A stretch of 64,000 bases of DNA, from the NCBI GenBank assembly GCA_030248225.1, contig JASANE010028937.1, positions 1 to 64,000 on the forward strand, given 5' to 3'. The position numbers and the translations under genes were made by a program. A model generated the notes under the pieces. It did no database searches, was not told the origin of the DNA, and saw nothing but the letters and a program-made list of their open reading frames with translations. Every line of letters begins with the position of its first letter. Within the stretch, counting starts at the first letter, position 1. This document shows positions 1 through 11,150 of the stretch, one piece after another. Origin of the DNA: Trileptium ribeirensis (taxonomy: Eukaryota; Nematoda; Enoplea; Enoplida; Thoracostomopsidae).

Positions 1-885
1 GCAAATCAAAACAAATAAATATATAGATAAATAGTAAATAAATAAGATAGATTGCATTCATCCTTACGTAAATGGGCATATCGCCATGCATTGTCTCGAC
101 CTGATGCATTCATTACCCTCCATTTTCAACGGGGTCACGGTGTTATATATACCTCTAAAAGCAATTTTCTACGCGCGCTTTTGGGTGAACGGTGATTTTG
201 AAATTTTCTAGGTTTAGAGGCCCCAGCAGTGTTTACGGATGTATAAGCAAGCAGTGTCAGACATTCAGGATATCATGTGTTATATACTATTTGTGGCCTC
301 TAAATAAATATCTCGCTGGAGGAAAGATGTGTTCTAGGTGTCCGCATAAATCCGAGCCTACTAAGCCCATAGTAACGAGCTAAAAAAATTTCCGCTGGTT
401 AAGCCCATAAATTTGAAACACCTGCTTTAGTTAGCACCTAACAAAAGAAACAACCTAGTTTGAAGTTACGCAAAGAGAAATATCAATTTTTCGATTAAAA
501 TTGTCATGTTATCCTAAATCTATTGAGCAAACAAAATTAGGCAACTCATATAGCGTTTTCTGCTGGGTAGGCGTCGCGTTCTCGCACCCCCCGTCAGAGG
601 CCCACATGTAGCTACATCAATACCGATGCCTCAAGCCTCCACGCTGTAGAAAGATAGTCAATTTCGGTTTTATTTTTTATATACATTAGTTTGAAATTTC
701 AGTAATTTGACTAAATTAGATGTAGATGTCGTTGAATTCACTTCGATGACGTGGTGCTACAACGCGGAGAATGATTAATCATCAGGAGCTACACGCGAAT
801 CTGAACAGACGGTTCCGTCGAAGTTTGCGAAACTCAGTCAACGATAGTATATCCGATCGTATAGACAATGGAAGAGCGTTCCAAC
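1..885. other. AT-rich sequence without a supported gene
   Basis: Both strands were read. No open frame shows family motifs or codon-like structure, and no tandem or inverted repeat stands out. The L2 remnant begins just to the right. Confidence 0.4.
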
Positions 886-1959
886 TCACTGGTGCAACAC
901 AGTCAAAGCTGTTTGTGAGTCGTTGAGGCACTTGAAGTTGACGTCAAGACTTGAACTATCAAATAATCGTAGTTTATTAATTACGTTGGTGGATCCCTTG
1001 TTACTGTGGCACCAGAAAACAATGCATGCTATCTTAAAGGTGATGCGATGATCCACATGCAACCAGTGCAGATCCCTTATTACTGGTGTTATATAGCCGA
1101 AAAAAGGCGTTCGTGTTACAACTCTTGCCGCACAGCGGAGAACAAGGGTCATAGGTATTAACCGTGTGCTGGGAATGTTAGAATAAATCCAGTTGCAGTA
1201 GTCAATACGGGAAATGACAAAGCACGAATAACTGTTTCCCTAGTGATTCTATCGAACCAAAATCTTATTCTTCGGATCTCTGCTAGCTGAAATTCGATAC
1301 ACGACATACTTCGCGTATGCAATACTGAAGCGTTAGACCGTCGTCAATATAAACACCAAGAGACTTAATAACACTAACAGGGACATGCGTATGCCCACAG
1401 ACCGTCACATTATATGGGTCGATATTATCAACTGTAAGCAAAAAATAGCAGTGGCAGCAGATCAATTATCGTACGATATGTAAAGAACAATGTCATCAGC
1501 ATTTTGGATGCACTTACATCCGTGCGCCAAGGCAGAATCCGCAAGAGGTACGGTGTATATATTAAACAGAACGGGGCCTAACACGCTGCCCTGGGACACA
1601 CCAAATCGAACACGCTCTGGCATGGACATATTATCGCCTAATTTCACTTGCTGAAAACGGTTAAGATAGTCCTTGAACCAGAGAAAACACGTATTAATTA
1701 TGGCGAATCGATGATACAGCCTGCTAAGAAGCACTCCGTGATCAACAGTGTCAAATGGCGCAGATAAATCTAAAACTACAACAACTGCTAGTGAAAGACC
1801 GGCAGCCTTGTCACGACGAAAATAGTTCATTATATCTAGAAGAGCTGTTTCAGTAGAATGGTTGGCTCGATATACATATTGAGTAGGTGGCAAATACTCG
1901 TGCAAAGATAAGTAATCGCATACACGATTATCAACAGCTCGTTCAATTAACTTCGACAA
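886..1959 (-). pseudogene. L2-type non-LTR retrotransposon, decayed reverse transcriptase (copy 1)
   Basis: The minus strand encodes, in three broken frames, the C-terminal half of an L2/CR1-group ORF2 protein. The part at 1462-1959 has the reverse-transcriptase landmarks HSTETALLDI, DLSAPFDTVDH, WFKDYL, GVSQGSVLGPVLF and NADD (the catalytic box is normally YADD, so its first residue has changed). The part at 1283-1465 contains SLGVYIDDGLTL, the segment after the palm domain. The part at 886-1152 has the characteristic L2 tail, RVVTRTPFFGYITPVIRDLHW. No endonuclease or ORF1 is visible, as expected for a 5'-truncated copy. Frameshifts and the altered catalytic box make it inactive. Assignment to L2 rather than another CR1-group clade is inferred from the tail motif. 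Confidence 0.85.
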
Positions 1960-3638
1960 GATCGACAGATTGCTAACTGGACGGAAGTTATTGACGTCTG
2001 AAGGATCAAGAGAGTGTTTTTCGCAGATGGACAGCTATAGATTGCTTTTCACGCTGAGGCACCGTGTCAGAAGCCAATGATTTATTTACAATTATAATAC
2101 AATTACTTATTTTTGTGTTGATTTTCAAGTAAGATAAACTGGGGATATAAAAACTTTCACGAACAAATGTTTTACTGTGGCATTTCCTAAGTTATAATGT
2201 ACACTGTTGAGCCTAAACTTAACGCTCTGTTCAACCAGTAACTTACAAGAAACGGTGAAACGGAGGAAGCGTGATGTCATCAAGTGATCATTTTGTGAAA
2301 TCATCTTGTAACAGGCTTTGTGCTTGAAGTATACACTACAATAAAACCTCGATAACCCTGAGCTCATTGAAAATCCTAAAAATCAACGACCCTAAATCCA
2401 TCGAAAACAACTAAAAACGCACGAAGTATTCGTGCTGTGCTCTAGATAACCAAACCATCGTATTCCGCGCACCGAAAAACCTATAAATAGAATATTCTTC
2501 ATACCCTTAAAGTAAATTTAATACATAACCAAGAAACTGAAGACAGGCAGTCGGGTTCACTTACCCTAACCCCAATGACTACATCTCAAACGGTATGAAA
2601 TATTCGTGCTGGACTCTAGTAATCAAACCATTGAATTCAGCGTACATAAAAACATATATAATAGACCATCCTTGACGCCCTGCAAGCAATAAATAACCAA
2701 ACAAATGAAAACTATCACATTTTAGAAATCGGGTTCGTGTACCGTAAAACCCTTGAAGCCCAATGAAAACGTAAAATATACCCAAGTTGGATCGTGAAGA
2801 GTAAAACCTTCGTATTCAGCGTGATTGACAAACTACTGATTGACACCTTGTAAGGTAAACCACGCAACAAAATACCGAAAATTGAAAAATCGCTATTTAT
2901 GGCAAAGGCACTACGAGTCATATTCGCAGAAAGTTGTAGATCTGATTCTTGCTTGATCTTGTCTTCATTTTTCGATGCGACGCCTGTGTCATGAGATATG
3001 AACTGCGAAATATTTGTACCCGTATTGCTAATATTTGACAAGGAACCATTAGAAACCTGTTTTTTGCCATTTCAACCCCACCGATGGCGTCGAAGCTGTT
3101 CGGGTTAAATTAAGGGGCATATCCTCGTCACTTTTGCTACCGAATAAAAAAATAACGGAAATCCATCCATCCGAATACGAGTTATAAAAAACAGAAGCAG
3201 ACAAAATAAATTTTTCACTATTTTCCCTCTAGCGCCCTCACTGTAAACTTTGCTCGTTCCGTTTCAGATTAAAGAAAGATTAAATTAAATTAAATTAAAA
3301 TTTAAGAATTAAGATGAAATTTCTTGCATTATTGTCACTTAATGAGAAGAAAATAAAAAGCCTACGCTGCGTTGGAGGAGGATATGTCTGCTGCACATAA
3401 ATGTTGTACACAAAACTATAACCTCAGCTTGCACATTATATATATTTTTTTCTACAGTCAAAATATACCGATGTCTTACCATCAATTAATTAAACAGTAA
3501 TAAAGAAATTGACCCGGCCCTCATACTATTCCCGCAAATGAGTATTCAACACGGAAAGGGGTAATAAAGTATTGTAACAAAACAAGATTCAGTACTATTA
3601 TATAGTCAATTCATTCAAATATTATTAAATACCTACCA
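1357..3638. repeat. Duplicated block (L2 + repeat C), copy 1
   Basis: This stretch is matched, in the same orientation, by about 27,664-29,920. It contains the L2 fragment, a repeat C copy and about 370 bases of right flank. By eye, the right half (about 2,860-3,638) is nearly identical between copies and the L2 half is clearly more diverged. It ends at the TG of an LTR at 3,639; in the other copy the sequence continues uninterrupted. Confidence 0.8.
2256..3266 (+). repeat. Repeat C copy 1, 1-kb interspersed repeat with inverted ends
   Basis: One of at least four copies in the window (others at 28,551-29,550, 42,267-45,145 and about 60,617-62,805; partial inverted pieces around 21,710-23,230). 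Ends are inverted: TGAAACGGAG at the left and CTCCGTYTCA-like sequence at the right (CGTTCCGTTTCA here). It has no preserved protein: open frames on the minus strand are not conserved in sequence or position between copies. The inverted ends suggest a non-autonomous DNA transposon. I could not define a target duplication, so the class is unresolved. Confidence 0.65.
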
Positions 3639-5649
3639 TGTAACCGCCCGAAATTTTAGGAATTTCAACAGGATATATAAGATGGAGAAAACATCCAAAT
3701 CAAAGTCAAGATTGAGAAAACTGGATGCGATGGGCGATGGATACCGGTGGAGCGTGACCTGAGTATTATGTTGTGTATCATCATTTATCGTTTTTATAAA
3801 AATAAAATATGTCATGGATATAATTTGTCATATCGTCACGCTCCACCCACCCGAAGTGCGCGGTTTGATTTTGGCACCAAAACGGAATACTTGTGACATT
3901 AAGCAGGGTATCCGGTCGACCCTAAGTGAATTCAATGATGTCATGTGCATTTATGATATTTTGGATGTGTGCATAATGAAATGTTATATTATTTTATTTT
4001 ATATGGTAAGAGAGTGTAGCGCCGCGTGTCCGGATGGGTCTGGGCAGCGTGCGGGATTTTGAGTGAAATTCTAATGGGAGAGCTTTTGTAGCATTTCTGC
4101 CCTCGAGGACCCATCCTGGCATGCGGTTGCGGAATAACTGAGCCAAGGAGTAAAGCGAGAAATTTTCGGGACAGAAAAGCGACAAAACCTATCAAAAACG
4201 TCATTTTTACAGGGTCTACTTAAAAGCCAATTTTTTGTAGTTTGTTGACTTATCAGGCCAGGTAGGCTCATTACGTCACCAATAGGGCCTCCCAGGGCTT
4301 CGAAATTTTGCGGTCGGGCCCACTTGGTCCCTACCGATAAGTACTTTGGGACCCCTAAGTAGGCGTTTAAATACTCAATTTTCAAAGTCTTAAATCTCTA
4401 CCAAATTAACCAAAACTCCCCAATTTTTGGTCCCCACACCTCCAGAGGATCTTACCCTAACTATCTAACCAAAAACCGGGGCCATCTAAACTTACCGGTC
4501 CGAAAAGGACCCAAATAACCCTCCCGGGACACCAAAATTTTCTGGCTTTTGCACGCAAAACGGCCTCTAACAAGCCACCTATGGGAGATATATCAAATCT
4601 ATTATGTCTATCAGTAAGCGACCAGCCAGGGCATGAACCGGGTTCCGCCCCCAGGCCGCCTACTGTCTTCCGTTAATTCGCAATCAGTAAAAATACACAC
4701 TGGTTTTGCTACAATTTCGGCGCACTGGGCGCTGGTATAAGCTTTCTCTCGAAAATTGCCGCGCCGACCAGCGCGAGGTTTGGCTACAGCTGGCACTCTT
4801 CGGCCAAGTTGTGCTATAGCCGGAGACACATTACAGCAGCGAATGTCCGATAGGGGCTATTGTTAATATTAGTTGTATCGTTGTTTGTCGCTCGAAGCTC
4901 TGTCTGTTTTGGTATATACATATATTTCTTTTATAATAACAATGTAGGCTTGCTTTAATGCTTATACACAGCGGCGAATTTGAATTTTTCTGTCCTTGCT
5001 AGGGACACACGGGGCAAAGAGAAGAAATGGGAAGGGGGTAGGAATGGTAATGTAAAAGGAGAAAGCCCGACGCAGCGTCGGGACCAGTCGAGATAAGTGG
5101 CCGCGTAGGCGGCGGTTTTCCTGTTAAGGCGGTTGTCGCCATTTTCGTATTTTGGTTTGTAGGGCTCTTAGTTTTCCGTTTTCTTTTGCTTTTTCCCAGG
5201 AGCGGCTCTGGCTGTGCAGAGGCAGTGCAGAGTCCCTCAAGGTGACTTCTTTGCTTTCGCTAAAATTTCATTGGCAAGGGGCTGCCCTTGCGGGTGCTGG
5301 TGCGTCCGAAAGGATGCTCCGCGCGCCAGTAAGTGCAGGCCCAACGAATTGAAAATTGTGCACGCTGAAGTTACTCACAAAACCTTAAGTCTCCACTGGT
5401 TACCCGCTCGCCGAGTCGCCATTTTTCGCTTTAGACCCGGGGGGCGAAAATCCTATTTAGTGATGTGAACGGGGGAAGGGGAAGAAGGAATACACACGGG
5501 GAAGGGGGAAGGACATCGGGACACGGGAGAGGTAAGGTGTTTAAAATAAGAAACTAGTAGCGTGCTGACCTGGAGGCAGCCGCTAAGGCAGATGAGAATT
5601 GAGCATAAGTATAAGTCAGTGCTAGGCTACCCCGTCAAAATTACGAGCA
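3639..5649 (+). repeat. 5' LTR of the LARD-like element (2,011 bp)
   Basis: It begins TGTAACCGCCCG and ends ACGAGCA, so it has the TG...CA termini of an LTR. The other full copy (25,605-27,613) is 2,009 bp with the same termini. It contains a 13-bp inverted pair (GGTGGAGCGTGAC near 3,748 and its complement near 3,836) enclosing about 75 bases that include AATAAA, and a TATA-like stretch near 4,913. Short open frames are shared by all copies only because the DNA is shared. Confidence 0.8.
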
Positions 5650-5664
5650 TTTGGTCCCTGAGCC
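5650..5664 (+). other. Probable primer-binding site of the LARD-like element
   Basis: TTTGGTCCCTGAGCC follows the CA of the LTR directly. It starts with TGG after a two-base spacer, the complement of a tRNA CCA end. The corresponding site of the third copy (27,614) reads TTTGGTCCTTCAGCG. The tRNA species was not determined. Confidence 0.45.
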
Positions 5665-5806
5665 TTTCATTTAACCCGTTTTTGCCCGAATTTTCTAAAA
5701 TTTGAATTTTTGAAGATTTGTTGTGATTTTCAAAACATTTGTGTTCAAGTTAAACTATATTAAAAAGATTTTGAAACAAAATTTATTTTTTCTGTGTTAC
5801 AACGCC

Positions 5807-5822
5807 GTCCGAAAAATCGGAC
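5807..5822. promoter_or_regulatory. Subterminal palindrome of piggyBac, left
   Basis: GTCCGAAAAATCGGAC, 132 bases inside the left end. The same motif recurs at 8,120-8,135 and 8,456-8,471 with shared flanks (GCC on one side, ACTRGG on the other). A transposase-binding role is inferred from position and repetition. Confidence 0.5.
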
Positions 5823-5987
5823 ACTGGGCATGATGAGGCAATCTTGTTCAAATTATACAAATTCTATTTTAAGATTACTTCCGAAGCTTTATCAAGAGAT
5901 CGTTCAACCTAAACTACTCTAGCTTAAAATGAATAGTAAATAAACATAATTCAATAGTATTGCCAGAATCTTTCTTTAGTCTGAACA

Positions 5988-7800
5988 TTAATTGTTTGTA
6001 CGAAACGATTTGAAGCAATTCACATGAAGTCCTACGGCGCATTTTTCACATTTTTTCGCAGTCTTTCCATGACATTTCGCACATCGAATTTCCGTTGCAC
6101 TGTCAATCATCCATTGATCTGTCCGGTCGAAGCGTACAACATCTGTTACTCGTTTGCTGGCTGATTTTGAGCTCCGTGGTCTACCTCCAGAGTCAGGAAG
6201 TTTTCCATACTTCCTCAAATAAGAAACGACGATGTATCGACGGAAGGCCAAATAGTCAAGCTTTGCAGAATCATCACTCACCATACGATGAAGTTGCCAC
6301 GCATTGTGCACTGCAGTGTCCAACGCAAAGGCAAAGCACGCCCACCACCATTTCTTAGACCGAATACCGACGCGATAATTGTTGATGTTTTGATCCATTC
6401 TATCCACACCGCCCATAAACGCATTGTACTGGGCAATGAGGTTTGGCTGCGATACCGAAATTTTACTTTTTTTCTGCTGACGACCAACGCGTTGCCTGTA
6501 GAACTGGTTGAGCACTGTCGACAGTTGATATCATGTGCACAACTCTGTTTTCATTCCATGCTACCACCAAAAAGCCCGTTGAGTCGTCAAGTCGGTAATC
6601 AAACGTCCTTCGTTCTTTTTTACCAAGGTCTACAGCAATCGGACATTTCTCTGTTCGATTTGCCATTATCGTTCCCGAGTAGCCTAGCGACCTTCCCATT
6701 AGGTAATGAGCCAGCTTGATGCTTGAGCAAGACCGGTCAGCGTACAAATGAAAACAAAATTTCTTTGGAAGAGGCTGCACCAGGTTTGTTACAACCGATG
6801 CTCCAAGACCCATTTGTTTGTCGACCGCAAATTTCCCAGTGCCCTTTCCTTGATAGGGCTCGAACTGAATAAGGTATCCATTTTTGTTACACAGACACCA
6901 AAACTTATAGCCAAATCGAATCGGCTTCCCTTTTAAGAATTGTTTCGCGCCGTATCTTCCATAATAGGGAGCAATACTTTCATCCACACAAAGCTTCTCT
7001 TCAAGTAATGCATTTTCACTGTATCGGCTATTCAAGATGTTGAACAGCACTCGCACTTCCCCAAACTTATCGTTTTGTGGCAGCTTGTCATTGTCGCAGC
7101 AATGGAAATAACGCTTGACTGTTTCGAACTTGTTACGCCGCATTGCATTCGCAACCATAGGAACATGAGTTTCTGATTCAGATTCCCACATCATTCGCCA
7201 ACGGGGTAAATCTAAATAGCCCGATAGGAGAAGAATAGCAATAAAAACCTTCACATCTGCTGCGTCGATGCCAAACTCTGGTGCTCCACTGTCGCCACGA
7301 GTCATTGTCTCAAGCAACACTATCACATCGTCGTCGATAAACATTTCAAAAAGTTTCGCTGGATCAACCTCCTCAGGAAATTCCGGTGTAGCCTTCGGTC
7401 CATTAACAGAAATTTGTCAATCACACTTCTTCCATTGTCGTTTTTCAGGGTATGAGCCCGAATCTGCCACCTTGGCTTTGGTCTTTTCAGTTGACTGCCG
7501 CCGTTTTTGGCAGATGGCACCTTATTACAGTCTATAGTATCATTGCCCTCACTGTCTTCATCTTCGAGTCCGTAGCACGTTATATCACTTATTCTAGCGA
7601 TCGTTACTACCGCTCGCGCTCTCAGTTGAGCCCCTCTGAGATTGTTGTAACTGCCCCCTTCGTCTTCGTCTGCAGAATCAACCTCGCTTTCGGCACCGTC
7701 GACAGGTGGTTCTATAGCAATAGTTGCAGTGTCGAAATTATCCCTTTCAATCTCTTCGTCAAGACTCTCCAACAAATCGAGGGCTTGCTGAGCAGTATAT
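5988..7800 (-). pseudogene. piggyBac transposase, frameshifted
   Basis: The product would cut and paste the element at TTAA sites with a DDD catalytic core (DDE_Tnp_1_7). Coding runs through three frames. 7,323-7,800 is the acidic N-terminal region. 6,463-7,344 contains VDESIAPYYGRYG (first Asp), FHLYADRSCSSIKLAHYL (second Asp) and the WNENRVVHMIST block. 5,988-6,515 contains YNAFMGGVDRMDQ (third Asp), the KKWWWACFAFALDTAVHNAW helix and a C-terminal cysteine-rich zinc domain (CAKC, CEKC, H, C). Single-base frame changes occur near 7,400 and near 6,520, so this copy cannot make a full transposase. A TTTTTTATTCAG acceptor-like sequence precedes 7,800, so a short upstream exon is possible; GTAAGT-type donors lie near 8,273. 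Confidence 0.95.
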
Positions 7801-8119
7801 CTGAATAAAAAATTAAATTATATATATATTTAAGAAATTTAAAATAAATCGATTGTTTAACAACTTATGCAGAAAATTTAAAAATATGAAAATTTTTGAA
7901 TACAAATACAAGGTCGAGATCATATAAAAATCATTTAAAAATCAGCAATTAACGGTATGAGTTACTGCATTAATTCAAAAATTTATAAGTTATATAAATC
8001 TATATATTATATATGTATCTTACAACAACCCAATATTTAGTTAGAATGTTATATCAGACAAAACTCTAATCTACTTTTTACAAAACACTAGTTGCGCAAA
8101 TTGTCGTATTGTGCTCAGT

Positions 8120-8135
8120 GTCCGAAAAATCGGAC
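8120..8135. promoter_or_regulatory. Subterminal palindrome of piggyBac, right inner
   Basis: GTCCGAAAAATCGGAC. Its flanks (CAGT on the left, GGC on the right) show that it lies in inverted orientation relative to the left copy. Confidence 0.5.
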
Positions 8136-8455
8136 GGCAACATTTATTATGCTCACATTGAATCAGTGGTCCGTATATGTAAGTTATTGGTGCACGTGCA
8201 ATATAGAATATTAAGGGAATACAATTAACAGACTAAAATACACAGTGACACATATGACAAAGTTACAAGAACTTACATTTTTCTCGTATCCACTCACCTC
8301 TATTCAGTCTTGAATGACATACACTATGTTGACTATTTTTAAAAATTCAACTAAAAATTCAACAACATATATAGATAAACACCAAAGCTACAATCATGTA
8401 ATATGCCGTGGCACAATTCTGTCTGAATGCCACTCTACGTATGATAATTCATGGC

Positions 8456-8471
8456 GTCCGAAATATCGGAC
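8456..8471. promoter_or_regulatory. Subterminal palindrome of piggyBac, right outer
   Basis: GTCCGAAATATCGGAC, 16 bases from the right terminus and followed by ACTAGG, the same flank as the left copy. Confidence 0.5.
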
Positions 8472-8491
8472 ACTAGGAAAAAACGGATTAA

Positions 8492-10075
8492 GCGTTCCCC
8501 GTCAAGTCATTTCAAAACCAGTCTTTCAGACCGTCCAGACACGGTAGAAGACTTTCGTAATTTACATCAATCAGTTTAGGACCCCGCCGCAAATTGGCAT
8601 CATAAAACGTTTCCGATTTTCAAACGACCTTCAAAAGACAATTGAGCTTCTTTCGACTCGTGCTCCATCCGTGCCCGCTTTCGAAGTCGTAGCTTGAGTA
8701 GAGTCTAAGTCATAGGAAAATCTACAAGAACAACCCCAGGTCACACGACTTAAAGACCCAGTTATTGGGAAAGCAGAGCGAGCGGTCTGCTCGGGACGGA
8801 CGCAGTCATTTGCACGCGAGGAGCATTTTAAACGAAATTAAGAATGGAACCCCTGACGATAGTCCGAGAAACTCGAGCTTCCACTCTGAGATTAGTTTCT
8901 CTCCGATGAAAATTCAATCGACTAACCTCTAAAAATCCAGACGGGTCTCAGGCCGTTTAGACACTGTAGAGCACTCCGTCACGCATTTTTAACAATGGAA
9001 TAACTATCGATGGGTCGATGCGGCTGCTCCATAGGGAGTGACGTACCAGGACCTTTCGTGCGTTATTTTCACCCACTTCTCACGGTTTTGGCAAATCTAC
9101 TATTCTAACCATGCAGAGGTATCCGAAGTGTTTTCAAACTTAAATCACCACTGATTTCTTCTGGTTCTCAAACTAAGCATTTCGTTGAGGGCGCGGCAGC
9201 ACGCGCAGCAATCACCACTGATTTCTTTTGGTTCGCAAACTAAGCATTTCGTTGAGGGCGCGGCAGCACGCACCCTATTCATGTTTGCAAATGACTGCGG
9301 ACCTCCACTCGAATCAAAGGCACTCGGAGGAGTGAAGTACCCAAACTAGAAAGTGAGACGGAGTCAGCTGCAACGTATAGTTGAGTCGAATTTTAAGTAA
9401 ATTCTCGTGATCGCATCCATTTGTCGAGCGACGGCCCTGAGAAGGATGCAAAGTAACTGTCTCCTCAAACCTTCCAGTGAAAGAAAGTTCATAGGCGCGG
9501 ACCCGTATCCCGTGTACACGGTGGGTTCCCGTTCTCGTTTTGTTGCATGTCAGATTCTAAATTTCAAACCTGATTTGTTTCATGTCAAATCGTTTAAAAG
9601 GCAAACAAAGTTCGGGAAACGCGGCAGCGTCCTTCCCTTTTGACAGTGACCCGCGTTTTCATCTGACCCTAGCGCGGGCCGATGTTTATTACAAACTTTC
9701 GGTGCGAGTAGTCTGAAGCTGACATCCTGACTCAGTGAAACGGTCCTCACATGGATGAAATACCGAAATAGAGATGCTAATGACAAGCGAGTGTCGAACA
9801 ATGATAGTATAGAGTGTTTTACAGGCGAAGTAGACAAAAAAGTCGACAAGGAAAGGTCACACCTGTGTACTGTCGGACGGGTAACGCGGTCCCCGGGACA
9901 TAAAGTGTAAGCGCAAGCTAAATTGAATTTTTCACGTTCCCATCGGAGGTCTGGCTACGATTCACATCACCGTTTGAGTTCATAACGGGGTGCTCTGCGC
10001 GGTACCCACATGCTTTGTTGTACATATATACATACCTGTACGTATCATGTTTGTTTGTTGGAATGCGATAATTTG
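8492..10075. other. Non-coding interior of the LARD-like element, 5' part
   Basis: Continues the element after the piggyBac. No gag, protease, reverse transcriptase or integrase motif was seen in any frame. It contains a 67-base direct duplication at 9,143-9,271 (both copies begin AATCACCACTGATTTCTT). Confidence 0.65.
9143..9271 (+). repeat. 67-bp tandem duplication
   Basis: Two adjacent copies start at 9,143 and 9,210; both end in GAGGGCGCGGCAGCACGC and differ by only a few bases. Confidence 0.85.
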
Positions 10076-11136
10076 TGTAACCTACGTGGTCCTAGGGGTG
10101 TTTAGTCCCACCGTAGATTACACACTAAACTACTACAATGCGAGCACCAAGAGATATTTTATTTTGTGAGCTTAATCCTAAGGCCTTAATGTGTCACCAC
10201 CTATAATTCAGACGATTTATTTCACACACTACGACAAATTACAATTTTTACACAAACGTTTAAACAAATAAACGGCTGAACCGTATTCACCTTGATTGCG
10301 CAGCTTCTGAGGCCGACTGAGGCCCTGATCCAACTGCGCAACCGCTTAAATACCCGAGCTAGAGGTTTACTCCCAATTTTCTCCCTATTTATTTTTCTAA
10401 GTGATCGAAATTACATAATAAATTTTCCAAGTTTTACTCTGGTTCCACTCCCGTAAAATTCCCTCTTAAACCTAAGTGAATTTTAGTCGTTAGAGAATGA
10501 GTTTTTGTGAATTTCCCCGAATTCTTAAGTATAAACAAAATTTAAGATTTTATTCGAAAATCCAGCAGATACACATATACATATCCGCTAATGTAGGCCT
10601 AATGCTTAAGGCACCCAACCCTTACACTCAAATTCGATATATTTAAATTCTATGCCTTAACCTCACATAAAACTCTCTTATTTCTGTTACTCCCTTGCGA
10701 ACTCTCTCGAAATTAGCTAAGTCTTAAAATTTCTCTTGCACCCTGTACAAAAGTTCCAACACAATACGAAATACATCAAGCGCGCATAGAAATGTAGACA
10801 CACGACAAATGATACTGCATACATACACTACGTTCCAACATACAACAAATTCATAAACTATGTGTGACAAACATACAATTCGTATAGAAATAAACATATA
10901 CATATACAATACATATACTTTTGTATACAATATTTCATAACAACAACGTAGACTGCAAACACACAATAAATGTATTGCACAGATGGTAAACAAACAAACA
11001 ATACATAAAGGAAGGAAATTAGGCCATGTGAAGTGGAGTTAAGAGCGTCGGCCCGTCGTGTTTGGGGTATACGACCTAATACGTCCCCCCGGGTTCACAT
11101 GAGGGAATTTGTTTCCCAAGACAATACATCGTTACA
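10076..11136 (-). repeat. 3' LTR (element sense) of the gag-only element
   Basis: 1,061 bp with TGTAAC...GTTACA termini. It differs from its partner at 17,880-18,909 mainly by a ~31-base block near 10,735-10,765 present only here, plus scattered substitutions. Confidence 0.92.
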
Positions 11137-11150
11137 TTACCCCCTCCGTC
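11137..11150 (-). other. Polypurine tract of the gag-only element
   Basis: On the minus strand GACGGAGGGGGTAA abuts the TGTAAC of the LTR, the expected position of the plus-strand primer. Confidence 0.7.

Larger units (their letters stand above)
5675..8487 (-). mobile_element. piggyBac-family DNA transposon, 2,813 bp, TTAA target duplication
   Basis: TTAA occurs at 5,671-5,674 and again at 8,488-8,491. The ends are short inverted repeats: CCCGTTTTTGCC at the left, and TCCGTTTTTTCC reading inward from the right. The interrupted sequence exists uninterrupted at 27,631-27,655 (CATTTAAGCGTTCCCCGTC) with a single TTAA, confirming both boundaries. The minus strand encodes the transposase. Three copies of a GTCCGA-TCGGAC palindrome lie near the ends. 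Confidence 0.95.

Noticed and set aside
2715..3041. 108-codon minus-strand gene, similar to one at 29,101-29,325
   Set aside because: Shared only because both lie in duplicated repeat C; more distant repeat C copies do not keep the frame.
3814..4385. Conserved small proteins repeated at 19,888-20,105 and 25,961-26,214
   Set aside because: They lie in the LTR, read on both strands, and are conserved to the same degree as the surrounding non-coding LTR sequence.
6288..6719. 143-codon plus-strand gene
   Set aside because: Antisense shadow of the piggyBac transposase.
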